This document shows, piece by piece, positions 36,192 to 44,755 of a stretch of DNA of 64,000 bases. The notes under the pieces were generated by a model, which saw nothing but the letters and a program-made list of their open reading frames with translations, searched no databases and was not told the DNA's origin. How positions within the stretch are numbered: the stretch's first letter is position 1; each line of letters begins with the position of its first letter. The translations under genes and the position numbers were made by a program. This DNA is from Marinilabilia sp964403175 (lineage in GTDB: Bacteria > Bacteroidota > Bacteroidia > Bacteroidales > Marinilabiliaceae), in assembly GCA_964403175.1 (NCBI GenBank), contig CAYOFH010000004.1:1-64000 (forward strand), written 5' to 3'.

Positions 36192-36848
36192 TTAATTAGT
36201 CCCGGTGACTAATTTTCGGAGAATTATCACCCTCTTTCCGTCGTTCCATAAAATTTCGAAATTCCATCGGCGGCATATAAAATCAAAGGTTGATAATGAA
36301 TAAAATACCACATGGGTGTCATCACGGGCATAGAACCAATTCCGGAAATGTTTTATTCCTTTATGCAACATGGTCATTACTGTCAGCAGGCCACCGGGTT
36401 TAAGCCTTTCATTGATTAATTGCATTTCTTTCACAGGATCATAAAAATGTTCAAATGCCTCGGTTGAAAAAACAAAATCGAAAGGACCGTCAGGCAGTTC
36501 CGGCCCGAAAAGAGGATCGTAATTGCCGCAAGAAATCCCCTTTCTTTGTAAAATCTGAGACAGAGCCGGCCCGGGACCACTTCCAAAGTCGAGTCCTTCC
36601 ATGCCAGGACTCAGGTAGGCCAGAGCCGGCTTAACGGCCTGATTTAAAAACCTGACATACCGGGGGTCTTCAATGTCGTTTTCATGCTTTCTATATCGCT
36701 TCAATTCATCTTTTACAGACAAATGAGTTTCCGGAGAAACAAACATTAAATCACAATAAGAACAATGAAAATAAGGTCTGTCCAAAGGTCCTTCTACAGA
36801 CTCAATGCTTTGGACTATTGAATGACAAAGCGGACAACAAAAGCTCAT
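36192..36848 (-). CDS. Class I SAM-dependent methyltransferase with N-terminal zinc ribbon
   Basis: A 218-aa protein. A four-cysteine ribbon (C5, C8, C29, C32) is followed by a Methyltransf_23/12-like Rossmann domain with the SAM motif GLDFGSGPG (near 86-94) and FVFSTEAFEHFYDP. Proteins of this shape are common and uncharacterised in Bacteroidetes; the substrate is unknown. It lies 66 bp upstream of rsgA on the same strand. Confidence 0.85.
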   Translation of the reverse strand: MSFCCPLCHSIVQSIESVEGPLDRPYFHCSYCDLMFVSPETHLSVKDELKRYRKHENDIEDPRYVRFLNQAVKPALAYLSPGMEGLDFGSGPGPALSQILQRKGISCGNYDPLFGPELPDGPFDFVFSTEAFEHFYDPVKEMQLINERLKPGGLLTVMTMLHKGIKHFRNWFYARDDTHVVFYSLSTFDFICRRWNFEILWNDGKRVIILRKLVTGTN

Positions 36849-37076
36849 AAAAATATTTCAATATCACAAGATTCATCTTCTATCTCACAAATAAATGATA
36901 AACCTTTTACAATGTGATGTTTAAATTATTTCGTTAGATTTTCGGGACTCTCTCTTTTTTAGTAAATCATTATTAAAAAGCTTATATAGTTTAACAGTTT
37001 CCTTTTATCTTATTGTTTTATGTGTTTCAGTTACTATCAATCTTACATTCAAAGATCTAATGGCCTCAAGTTTACA

Positions 37077-37532
37077 TCACATATACTTCAAATAATCTTT
37101 CACTTCAAGAAAGGCTTTTTCCATCCGCATCATGCGATCAATCATAAAAGTAAAAATTTCAGGCCAGCTTTCCTGCACATACATATCTCCCGGCTGCTCA
37201 ACATAAACACGGCAAACTTCCCGGCCATTATCTTTGGTGTATGCAAAGTCCCATATTAATGGCTCTCCAAACTCCTTCTCGAACAATCCTTTGGCGGCTT
37301 CCAGCTTCTCATAAAGAGCAAGCCGATTCTCTTCCTTTTTTACATTAATTTCCAGTGCCACTATGATCTTCTCGCGCCCCACATCAAACCGAAGATCAAG
37401 GCCTTTGATTCCCGTGTTGTCCAGAATCCACAAACGCTTACGGCCTTTCTGTCCGGGAAGACGCCGGGTTCGGTTTGAAAGCTTTTGCCAGAATTCAAGG
37501 CGCAATTGTTTGGCTTCTTCTTTATTGTACAT
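37077..37532 (-). CDS. DUF4268 domain-containing protein
   Basis: A 151-aa soluble protein that fills one DUF4268 domain: starts with YNKEEAKQLRLEFW, has the RFDVGREKIIVALEI strand pair and ends with a long basic/aromatic helix (MIDRMMRMEKAFLEV). DUF4268 is distantly related to PD-(D/E)XK nuclease-like proteins and is often fused to them, but a single domain as here has no assigned function. It begins 9 bp after the porin stop, so the two are probably co-transcribed. Confidence 0.85.
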   Translation of the reverse strand: MYNKEEAKQLRLEFWQKLSNRTRRLPGQKGRKRLWILDNTGIKGLDLRFDVGREKIIVALEINVKKEENRLALYEKLEAAKGLFEKEFGEPLIWDFAYTKDNGREVCRVYVEQPGDMYVQESWPEIFTFMIDRMMRMEKAFLEVKDYLKYM

Positions 37533-37541
37533 AGGTGATCA

Positions 37542-38738
37542 CTAAAAATTATATCGTAAAGATAACAAAAGCCGATGATTAGTATAAGTCCCGGTATCCC
37601 GGGGAACTCCGAAATTATTATAATCATCACCCCATTCAGCAGTGGTAACAAGCCACTCAGCACCCACCCAGGCATTTCCCATAATGTACTTCAGCCTGGG
37701 AGAAACCGCAAAAACGGAGGCTACTTTTCCTTTGCTCCGCGACAACTCCTTAATAACATTTACCTCTTCCGCTGCACCCATATTCGCTGTATATCCGGCA
37801 AAAATACCGGGTTGAAATCCGTTAGTATTATTCCCATGGATATCAGTCCAGATGGATGCGGTCTCAATAGGTATGTAATTTCCATCAACGACCGATTGCC
37901 CCACTCCACCCAGCATAACCATTTCGGAAAGATTACCACCGTAAAGTCCCTCCATTCTAAATGTAACTTCGGGGAATGTATAACGAAAAGAACTATTGAA
38001 ATGGAAGGAAGTAATCTTCTCTAAAGAAGAGTCTTCGGTTATCTCATCAGGAACAGCCAATGTTTTGACTCCTGCAGTGAAAGCCGCCCACGCCCCTCTT
38101 CCTGTCCATTTTACCTGAACATCAAGTTCCGGAACTAAAGCCCGTTCTGAGCTGGAGGAACCAAACCCAGAACTCCTGAAATTATTTTGTTCAACAACAA
38201 AGAAAAGAATTTCCGCCTGTTGGGAGACTTTCCACGCAACATTTACCTGAGGACTTCGGAGCAGCGGATGAAAAGGAGTTCCTGCATTCACATTAACTGT
38301 TCCCGGAAAATTTTCAATCAGAAAAAACGGATGCCAGGTCTGACCGGCAGTCAACGACCACTTTTCTTTGGCCAGTTTCACAAAAGCATGTCGCATCCTG
38401 AAATTGTTATCCCCGCTTCCATTTCCCAAAAAATCGCCTTCGACAATGGCTGAAGTATTAAATCCTCTTATCCCGGGTCCTGAAATATGCAAACCAAAGC
38501 GACTATGCGACGCGTCCAGATCAAAACGACTCTCGTCATTAAGATCGTTTCCTGTTTCTGAAAGTTTTTCCGGAAGAGGATACAAATAAATATGACGACT
38601 TCGTACATCAACACTAGACCTCGAATTGACTGAGGCATCGATACCAACGTATCCTTTAAGTGCTACATTAAAGTCTTGAGAATTAGCTGCCGTTGACACA
38701 CCTGCCAACAATACAAAAAACAGAAAAAACTTTTTCAT
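37542..38738 (-). CDS. DcaP-like outer-membrane porin
   Basis: A 398-aa protein with a signal peptide (cleavage near ANSQ, residue 20), antiparallel strand-rich sequence and a terminal aromatic (LSLRYNF), as for 16-18-strand porins. The N-terminal FDLDASHSRFGLHISGP and HAFVKLAKEKWSLTAGQTWHPF segments match the DcaP-like porin family. It likely admits small organic anions through the outer membrane; the substrate is not deducible. DUF4268 follows in the same operon. Confidence 0.82.
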   Translation of the reverse strand: MKKFFLFFVLLAGVSTAANSQDFNVALKGYVGIDASVNSRSSVDVRSRHIYLYPLPEKLSETGNDLNDESRFDLDASHSRFGLHISGPGIRGFNTSAIVEGDFLGNGSGDNNFRMRHAFVKLAKEKWSLTAGQTWHPFFLIENFPGTVNVNAGTPFHPLLRSPQVNVAWKVSQQAEILFFVVEQNNFRSSGFGSSSSERALVPELDVQVKWTGRGAWAAFTAGVKTLAVPDEITEDSSLEKITSFHFNSSFRYTFPEVTFRMEGLYGGNLSEMVMLGGVGQSVVDGNYIPIETASIWTDIHGNNTNGFQPGIFAGYTANMGAAEEVNVIKELSRSKGKVASVFAVSPRLKYIMGNAWVGAEWLVTTAEWGDDYNNFGVPRDTGTYTNHRLLLSLRYNF

Positions 38739-38892
38739 CCGTATGTATTTTATTTTTCAGGATGGGATAGAAATCGCAATTCTTTTATAAATGCACTTTT
38801 GCGCTGATTTGAGAAATCAAAGTTCCATGCTCGAACATTGGTGCCAGGTTAATAAATAAAACTTTTTTTAGGCAGAAATGATCTTAAAATAA

Positions 38893-38923
38893 AAAAAGTC
38901 ACCCTGAAACAGGATGACTTTTG
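38893..38923 (-). terminator. Terminator after tRNA-Asn
   Basis: On the minus strand a hairpin (AAGTCATCCTG / CAGGGTGACTT arms, with one mismatch) is followed by seven T. It starts just beyond the tRNA 3' end. Confidence 0.75.
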
Positions 38924-38925
38924 GG

Positions 38926-38999
38926 CTCCTCAGGTAGGACTTGAACCTACGACCCACGGATTAACAGTCCGTTGCTCTAACCAACTGAGCTACTGAGGA
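38926..38999 (-). tRNA. tRNA-Asn (anticodon GTT)
   Basis: A full cloverleaf is readable on the minus strand: acceptor TCCTCAG/CTGAGGA, D arm GCTC..GAGC, anticodon stem CGGAC/GTCCG-like pairing around loop CTGTTAA with anticodon GTT, T arm with GTTCAAGTC, discriminator G. The 3' CCA is not encoded: the three bases after the discriminator read CCC. Confidence 0.96.
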
Positions 39000-39197
39000 A
39001 TATAGCTTATCATTAATTCATTTTCAGTTTTTTAATGAGTTGCAAAACAACCTTAAAATATTCATAAAAAAATTGCTGCATTAACTGAAGCCGTTGCTTT
39101 CAGTCTCATTGCGGTTGCAAAAATATGTGCTTTATCTGAACTGTGCAATACTTGAGGTGCTTTTTTTTAAAAAATTCCTGCTTTCTGAAAAAATGCC

Positions 39198-39205
39198 CAT
39201 CTTTG
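39198..39205 (+). promoter_or_regulatory. Near-consensus -7 box for the adenosine kinase gene
   Basis: CATCTTTG, one mismatch from TAnnTTTG, 29 bp before the ATG at 39234. Confidence 0.35.
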
Positions 39206-39233
39206 CAGGCCTATAATCAAAAGAGAAAACATT

Positions 39234-40214
39234 ATGAGTAAGGTTATTGGAATGGGCAATGCGTTGGTAGATATTTTAACCCGCTTAGAAGATGACACAA
39301 TTCTTGCGGATTTGAACTATCCTAAAGGCTCTATGCAGTTGGTTGATATGAAGGAAGCAGGCAATGTATTACTGGCCACTCTGGATTTTCCCCGCAATCA
39401 GGCATCGGGCGGATCTGCGGCAAACACCATCCATGGCCTGGCAAATCTGGGAGTGGAAACAGGCTTTTTTGGGAAAGTAGGAAAAGATGAATGGGGAGAG
39501 TTTTTCCGTTCCGATCTTGAGAAAAAAAGCATCAAACCCTATCTCCTGGAAAGCAATAGCCAATCGGGCAGGGCATTTGCCCTCATCAGCCCCGATTCCG
39601 AACGAACCTTTGCAACCTTTTTAGGGGCAGCGGTTGAGTTGACCCGCCTTGAAGTGCCTGATGATCTATTTGACGATTACAGCATACTACATATTGAAGG
39701 ATATCTTGTTCAGAACCGTGAACTCATTCGTCATGCTCTGCAACTTGCCAAATCCAAAGGACTAAAAGTTTCACTCGATCTTGCCAGCTTTAATGTTGTG
39801 GAAGAAAACCTTGAGTTCCTGCATGAAATGGTTGAGAAATATGTGGACATCCTTTTTGCTAATGAAGAAGAAGCAAAGGCGTTTACCGGCTTGGAGGAAG
39901 AAGATGCACTTCTGCAAATTTCCCGTACTTGTGACCTTACAATTCTTAAGCTGGGAAAAAGAGGATCTGTTGTAAGACATCAGAACAAGATAATAAAAAT
40001 ATCTTCCATCGAAGCTGAAAGCCTAGACACAACCGGAGCGGGAGATCTTTACGCCTCAGGATTTCTTTATGGCATGATTCACGGGCTACCCATAGAAAAA
40101 TGCGGAAAGATAGGCTCGCTGCTGGCCGGTAAAGTAATTGAGGTGATTGGCCCCAAAATGGATGATGATGCCTGGCCCGAAATAAAAAAGCAGGTATCAG
40201 CATTAATGAATTAA
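39234..40214 (+). CDS. Adenosine kinase, PfkB family
   Basis: A 326-aa ribokinase-fold sugar/nucleoside kinase. The N-terminal GMGNALVDIL, the lid and GGSAANTIHGLANLG (near 60-74), and the C-terminal anion hole DTTGAGDLYASG (about 263-274, Asp near 269 as base) are all present. The arrangement matches the group annotated as adenosine kinase in Bacteroidetes, which phosphorylates adenosine to AMP in purine salvage; a related sugar specificity cannot be excluded. It lies 85 bp upstream of trpS on the same strand. Confidence 0.88.
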   Translation: MSKVIGMGNALVDILTRLEDDTILADLNYPKGSMQLVDMKEAGNVLLATLDFPRNQASGGSAANTIHGLANLGVETGFFGKVGKDEWGEFFRSDLEKKSIKPYLLESNSQSGRAFALISPDSERTFATFLGAAVELTRLEVPDDLFDDYSILHIEGYLVQNRELIRHALQLAKSKGLKVSLDLASFNVVEENLEFLHEMVEKYVDILFANEEEAKAFTGLEEEDALLQISRTCDLTILKLGKRGSVVRHQNKIIKISSIEAESLDTTGAGDLYASGFLYGMIHGLPIEKCGKIGSLLAGKVIEVIGPKMDDDAWPEIKKQVSALMN

Positions 40215-40254
40215 TCCGTATCATCTGCAAGAATGCAATTCACCTTTATTTTGT

Positions 40255-40262
40255 TATTTTTG
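40255..40262 (+). promoter_or_regulatory. Bacteroidetes -7 box for trpS
   Basis: TATTTTTG, 38 bp before the trpS ATG. Confidence 0.5.
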
Positions 40263-40299
40263 CAGGCGTTTTTCAGATATTCAAACATAAGATTAAAGT

Positions 40300-41289
40300 A
40301 TGGAAACTGTTGTAAGCGGTATTCGCCCTACGGGAAACCTTCACCTTGGAAACTATTTTGGTGCTGTCGGGAACTTCCTGAAAATGCAGGACAATTATAA
40401 TTGCTATTTTTTTATTGCTGACTACCACTCTCTTACCACCCATCCCCACCCGGGTGATTTACATGGTAACGTACGGCAAATTCTGGCAGAATACCTGGCC
40501 GCAGGACTGGACCCGGAAAAGGCCACTATATACATTCAAAGTGATCTGCCCGAAGTTGCAGAACTGACCTTGCTGATGAATATGAATGCCTATCTGGGAG
40601 AACTGGAACGAACCACCTCATTTAAGGACAAAGCACGGCAGCAACCAGAAAATGTGAATGCCGGACTTCTTACCTATCCGGTTTTAATGGCCTCCGATAT
40701 CATCATCCATCAGGCCTCAAAAGTTCCCGTTGGAAAAGATCAGGAACAAAATCTGGAAATGACCCGAAAATTTGCCAATCGCTTTAACAGGATCTACGAA
40801 ACCGAATATTTCACCATCCCAAAGCCGTTTAATTTCGGGGAATCACTTATCAAAATCCCGGGACTTGACGGATCCGGTAAAATGGGAAAATCGGAAGGGA
40901 ATGGAATTTACCTCGCCGAAGAACCTTCTTCCATCAGAAAAAAAGTTATGAAAGCTGTAACAGATAGTGGTCCCACCGAACCTGACTCTCCGGTAAGCGA
41001 ACCGGTCCAAAATCTTTTTACCATCATGGAGGTTGTCTCTAAAAAAGAAGTATTGGATCAATTTAAAGAAGATTATGCCAAATGTATCATCCGGTACGGG
41101 GATCTGAAAAAGAAACTGGCCGAAGACATCATAACCTTCACCACTCCTATCAGGGAAAAGATTAATGCCATTTCCGCCGATGATACTTACCTCAGAAAAG
41201 TTGCAGAAGTGGGGCGTGAAAAAGCCCATGCAAGTGCATCAAAAACAATCAGGGAGGTCAGAGAAATAATTGGTTTCAAATCATTCTGA
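40300..41289 (+). CDS. trpS: Tryptophan--tRNA ligase
   Basis: A 329-aa class I aminoacyl-tRNA synthetase, the normal length. The HIGH-type signature is HLGN (about 15-18 in SGIRPTGNLHLGNY) and the KMSKS-type motif is KMGKS (about 192-196). It charges tRNA-Trp in the cytoplasm. It has its own promoter-like -7 box and is followed by a 190-bp gap before the convergent LytTR regulator. Confidence 0.96.
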   Translation: METVVSGIRPTGNLHLGNYFGAVGNFLKMQDNYNCYFFIADYHSLTTHPHPGDLHGNVRQILAEYLAAGLDPEKATIYIQSDLPEVAELTLLMNMNAYLGELERTTSFKDKARQQPENVNAGLLTYPVLMASDIIIHQASKVPVGKDQEQNLEMTRKFANRFNRIYETEYFTIPKPFNFGESLIKIPGLDGSGKMGKSEGNGIYLAEEPSSIRKKVMKAVTDSGPTEPDSPVSEPVQNLFTIMEVVSKKEVLDQFKEDYAKCIIRYGDLKKKLAEDIITFTTPIREKINAISADDTYLRKVAEVGREKAHASASKTIREVREIIGFKSF

Positions 41290-41479
41290 TAACGATAAAA
41301 AGATTTTAGCGGGTTAGCCATTTATCAGTGGTCAGTAAAGACTTTTTTTATTTCGACATCCCGAAAGGACTAAAAGAATCGTGCAAAAAGCACCTCAGTC
41401 ACAAGGTAACTGGCAGCACCAATATGGTGTGTCGGGTTATTTGACAAAAATAGACTAACACCAAACAATAATCAAGGCG

Positions 41480-42229
41480 TTACGGGACAATTTCATAATA
41501 CCTTTGTTTTACTATTTCATATTTGCGAGGTTCCATTGGCAATTCTGTTCCATCATCCAGATAAATAGTACAATTTTTTTCATCAAGACTCTCAACTTTT
41601 CTAAGATTAACCACATAGCGGGGATGACACCGCACAAACCCGTAATGCCCGAAAAGTTGCTCATAGCGCCTTAAGGGTCGGGGCACATATACATCCGAAC
41701 CTGCTTCGAGGTGTATAACGCATCCCCCCGGAACCGCTTCGCCAAAGGCAATAGACAACAATGGTACAGCTTTGTCTTCTTCAACCGCAGGAAAAACAAC
41801 CATACGCGAAATTGCCGGCAAATCGGCATTGGTCAGAAGAATTTCAATTTTTCGCTGGTATTCGGTTTCATCAATGGCATCTCCGGCCTTTTCAATGGCA
41901 AGTACAAGATCGGAAACCTCAAACGGCTTGGAAACAAAACCCACTGCCGCAAATTGAATAGCCTCCCGTTGATAATCTTCATGTCCGGACAAAAACACAA
42001 CTTTAAAATCATACATCTCCACTTTTCTTAACAAATCAAATGCAGTACCATCGGAGAGTTCAATGTCCAGAATTAATAAATCAGGGGTGTCTTTTTTTAT
42101 GATCCTAAGAGCATCCTCAACAGTTAATACAGAATTTAAAATCTGAAATTCGGGAAAATGGTGATGCAATACATCAGTTACGATCTTTTGCATCATAAGG
42201 TCATCCTCAACAATTAAAACTTTTTTCAT
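41480..42229 (-). CDS. LytTR-family response regulator
   Basis: A 249-aa regulator: receiver domain (1-120) with VEDD, phospho-acceptor Asp55 in LLILDIELSDG and Lys in SKPF; then a linker and a LytTR DNA-binding domain (about 150-247) with PRPLRRYEQLFGHYGFVRCH and VNLRKVESL. It is encoded 85 bp downstream of the TPR sensor kinase on the same strand, and the two form a two-component pair of the LytS/LytR type. Targets are unknown. Confidence 0.93.
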   Translation of the reverse strand: MKKVLIVEDDLMMQKIVTDVLHHHFPEFQILNSVLTVEDALRIIKKDTPDLLILDIELSDGTAFDLLRKVEMYDFKVVFLSGHEDYQREAIQFAAVGFVSKPFEVSDLVLAIEKAGDAIDETEYQRKIEILLTNADLPAISRMVVFPAVEEDKAVPLLSIAFGEAVPGGCVIHLEAGSDVYVPRPLRRYEQLFGHYGFVRCHPRYVVNLRKVESLDEKNCTIYLDDGTELPMEPRKYEIVKQRYYEIVP

Positions 42230-42314
42230 GAATCAATACACTGTTATATTTTCTCAATAAAAAATCCAAAGGCTGAATTAGATAATTAGACTTAAAGATG
42301 ACAGCCGGTTTTTT

Positions 42315-44333
42315 TCATAATTCGGGCCGGATAGTTACACTCTCTGCTTTTGCATAACTCTTTTTTGACCGGGTTTCGGTTTTACCTTTTTCATTTATCT
42401 CCACCAGCGGAATAACAATTCGTACAACAGTTCCCCTGTCAAACGGATTAATTTGCTTCTTATCCATAATTGATAAATTGGTTCTCCCGCCGGAATCGCG
42501 ACGCAGCATATCAAGTCGCTCTCTGGTTATTTTTATGGCCATGGATTCATGTCCCCTTTCTTTCTCACTTACTTCCTTGGATGCATCAATACCAATCCCG
42601 TTATCCTCCACTTCCACCAAGACACGATTCATGTCCTTTTTAAAATGAACCTGTATCCGTCCGTCGTTGCCAATCGGCTTAATGCCATGTTCAATGGCGT
42701 TTTCTATAAAAGGCTGAGTAAGCATGGGAGGTACCATAATTTTTTCGGTTTGAAGTGAGTCATCAATATGCATCTGATACTCAAAAGACTCCGAGAATCT
42801 AAGGCGCTGTAATTCAAGATAATACCCCAAGATCTGAGTCTCTTCCTTTAGAGAAATATAATCATGAGTGGAACTTCTTAGTACCTGCCTCATCAACCTG
42901 GCAAAATCAGTAAGGAAGCGAGACGACTTCTCGATATCGTGCTCGAGAATATAAACCTGTATGGCGCTCAGAGCATTAAAAATAAAATGAGGATTCATTT
43001 GCGAACGTAATAAACGCTGCTGATGACGAACGTTTTTATACCGGCTTCTTAGTTGCATCTGACGCACAATCATAACGATGGCAAATGAAACTGTTACCAC
43101 CAATATCAAAGCAGTAATAAGGTAGAAACCCTGCCGGTCGAGCATTGCTTTCTGCCTAATGGTTTCCTGGTTCAGCTGAGCAATCTTTTCCCTCTGTCTT
43201 TCCGATTCAAAAATTGCTTCCTGAGTGGCCAGGTGGTGTATGTTTTTGGCATTTATTGTACTGTCGCGAAGTGCTGCAGCAGTTTTGAAATAACTCAGCG
43301 CTTCATCATAGTTGCCTCTTTTTTCGTACAATTCCGAAAGTAATCTGGAGCCCTCTTCTATCTGATATAAAATGCCAATACTTTGGGCAACATCGACCCC
43401 TTTTTTCAAATGCTTCTCAGCTTTTCCCAATTCATCCATATCCATATAAGTTTCTCCTATTTTAGAGTGACTTATGGCCACCTGCATCAGATCTCCCAAC
43501 TCTTCATTGATATGCAGAGCTTTTTCGAGATATTGGAGGGCTTTATGGGGTCGGTTCAATGCTATATAGGCTCCTCCGATACTATTAAAGCAGATAGACT
43601 GGCCCACCTTGGAGTTGATTTGATAATTGTAATCAAGGGAAATAAAAAAATGGGTGAGGGCAGAATCCACTTTTCCAAGCTTAATCAACGACTCTCCTAT
43701 ATTATTGTGGTTAATGGCGAGTCCCAGTCTATTATTTTGAGCCTCCGACATTGCCAGCGAACGATTAAAATACTCAATGGAAGAAACGTAACGTCCCAGA
43801 TTGTAGTTAACGTTTCCGATACTGTTAATTGCGGAACTGATGGTAGCAGAATCTCCTACTTCCTCAGCAAGAGAGAGCGCTTTGACATGCATCTCCAGGG
43901 CCATCGGGTTATCGTCAATACGGCGGTAAACCACCCCTATCTGGTTGTAAACTCCTGCCAGGAGTTGCTTGTCATCTACCTTAGATGCCAGATCCAGAGC
44001 TTTCTGATGATAGGTCATTGCTGTTCCGTATTGAGCCCTGTTTCGGAATCGTTGTCCCAGAAGATTATAAATTCTGGCCAGCTGGGTATTGTTTTCATTC
44101 TTTCGGGCTATTTCTTCTGCTTCTTTCAGATAACTATCGGTAATATCCACATGTATTCCTCCCTGTCCATAATGGTCATTAGATTTTTCAATCAACTGCT
44201 CCACAACCAGAGAGTCTGTTCCCGGCAGACGATTCTCATGCTGCCAGATTACCGGAGTTTCTTCATCAGTTACACGGCTGCAGGAGATAACCAAAAGAAA
44301 TACAAATAACAACAAGCCCTTAATACTGCACAT
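42315..44333 (-). CDS. TPR-containing LytS-type sensor histidine kinase
   Basis: A 672-aa protein. A lipoprotein-like signal (LVISCS, Cys near 18) is followed by about eight TPR motifs (about 40-385, repeated patterns such as YNLLGQRFRNRAQYGTAMTYHQKAL), a coiled region, one transmembrane helix (about 408-430), then a His_kinase domain with HFIFNALSAIQ (His near 449) and HATPase_c with N box ENAIEHGI. The TPR sensor is extracytoplasmic. Copy B of the structured repeat (44381-44495) lies 48 bp upstream of the start. Confidence 0.92.
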   Translation of the reverse strand: MCSIKGLLLFVFLLVISCSRVTDEETPVIWQHENRLPGTDSLVVEQLIEKSNDHYGQGGIHVDITDSYLKEAEEIARKNENNTQLARIYNLLGQRFRNRAQYGTAMTYHQKALDLASKVDDKQLLAGVYNQIGVVYRRIDDNPMALEMHVKALSLAEEVGDSATISSAINSIGNVNYNLGRYVSSIEYFNRSLAMSEAQNNRLGLAINHNNIGESLIKLGKVDSALTHFFISLDYNYQINSKVGQSICFNSIGGAYIALNRPHKALQYLEKALHINEELGDLMQVAISHSKIGETYMDMDELGKAEKHLKKGVDVAQSIGILYQIEEGSRLLSELYEKRGNYDEALSYFKTAAALRDSTINAKNIHHLATQEAIFESERQREKIAQLNQETIRQKAMLDRQGFYLITALILVVTVSFAIVMIVRQMQLRSRYKNVRHQQRLLRSQMNPHFIFNALSAIQVYILEHDIEKSSRFLTDFARLMRQVLRSSTHDYISLKEETQILGYYLELQRLRFSESFEYQMHIDDSLQTEKIMVPPMLTQPFIENAIEHGIKPIGNDGRIQVHFKKDMNRVLVEVEDNGIGIDASKEVSEKERGHESMAIKITRERLDMLRRDSGGRTNLSIMDKKQINPFDRGTVVRIVIPLVEINEKGKTETRSKKSYAKAESVTIRPEL

Positions 44334-44380
44334 ATCTTATTGATTTTATCCAAACCTGATTATTCTAATCTTTCTATTAT

Positions 44381-44495
44381 GATGTTCAATTACCTGCCAA
44401 ATTCAGATGTCCTCAGGAAAATTGACTAAAAAAAATTGATTTTTCGCCTCATCAATTTTCTTAGCGATTGCCAACATTTTCTGTATTTGAACATC
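44381..44495 (-). repeat. Structured intergenic element, copy B
   Basis: Outer stem 44381-44389 with 44487-44495 (GATGTTCAA/TTGAACATC) and inner stem 44417-44425 with 44452-44460 (GAAAATTGA/TCAATTTTC), with 27- and 26-nt spacers, nearly as in copy A (28 and 27). The apical region (26 nt) contains a further AAAAAT-TG-ATTTTT palindrome. Both stems differ from copy A at several bases that change on both sides so that pairing is kept. Confidence 0.7.
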
Positions 44496-44728
44496 CTATA
44501 AAGAAAACTCATGAATAAACCAGACTATTGGCCGGTTTCCGGAAGTTATAAGTTTTAATCTCCCTTCACAAAATCTGATGCCTGACCACAATTAGCATAA
44601 CGATTTAAACAGGTTTTACACTGTAATTGCCCCTGCGCAAATTAGGGCCTTTTGGAACAGAATGTCCACCAAAATACAGTTTTTTTTAACCGTTTCACGA
44701 AACTCTTTTCTCATTTTTGATGAAGGGT

Positions 44729-44736
44729 TATCTTTG
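44729..44736 (+). promoter_or_regulatory. Bacteroidetes -7 box for dusB
   Basis: TATCTTTG, a perfect TAnnTTTG match, 20 bp before the GTG at 44756. It lies inside the frame that starts at the ATG at 44717, which argues against that ATG. Confidence 0.65.
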
Positions 44737-44755
44737 CAGTATAAAAAGGAAATCA

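Larger units (their letters stand above)
44334..44755. other. Divergent intergenic region, 422 bp
   Basis: Holds copy B of the structured repeat and the dusB promoter; the rest is AT-rich with no coding signal. The apparent plus-strand frame from 44662 is not real. Confidence 0.6.

Noticed and set aside
43383..44309. A 308-codon plus-strand frame antisense to the TPR kinase gene
   Set aside because: It is a shadow of the high-quality minus-strand gene; the product has no similarity, and the TPR repeat and kinase motifs on the other strand explain the open frame.
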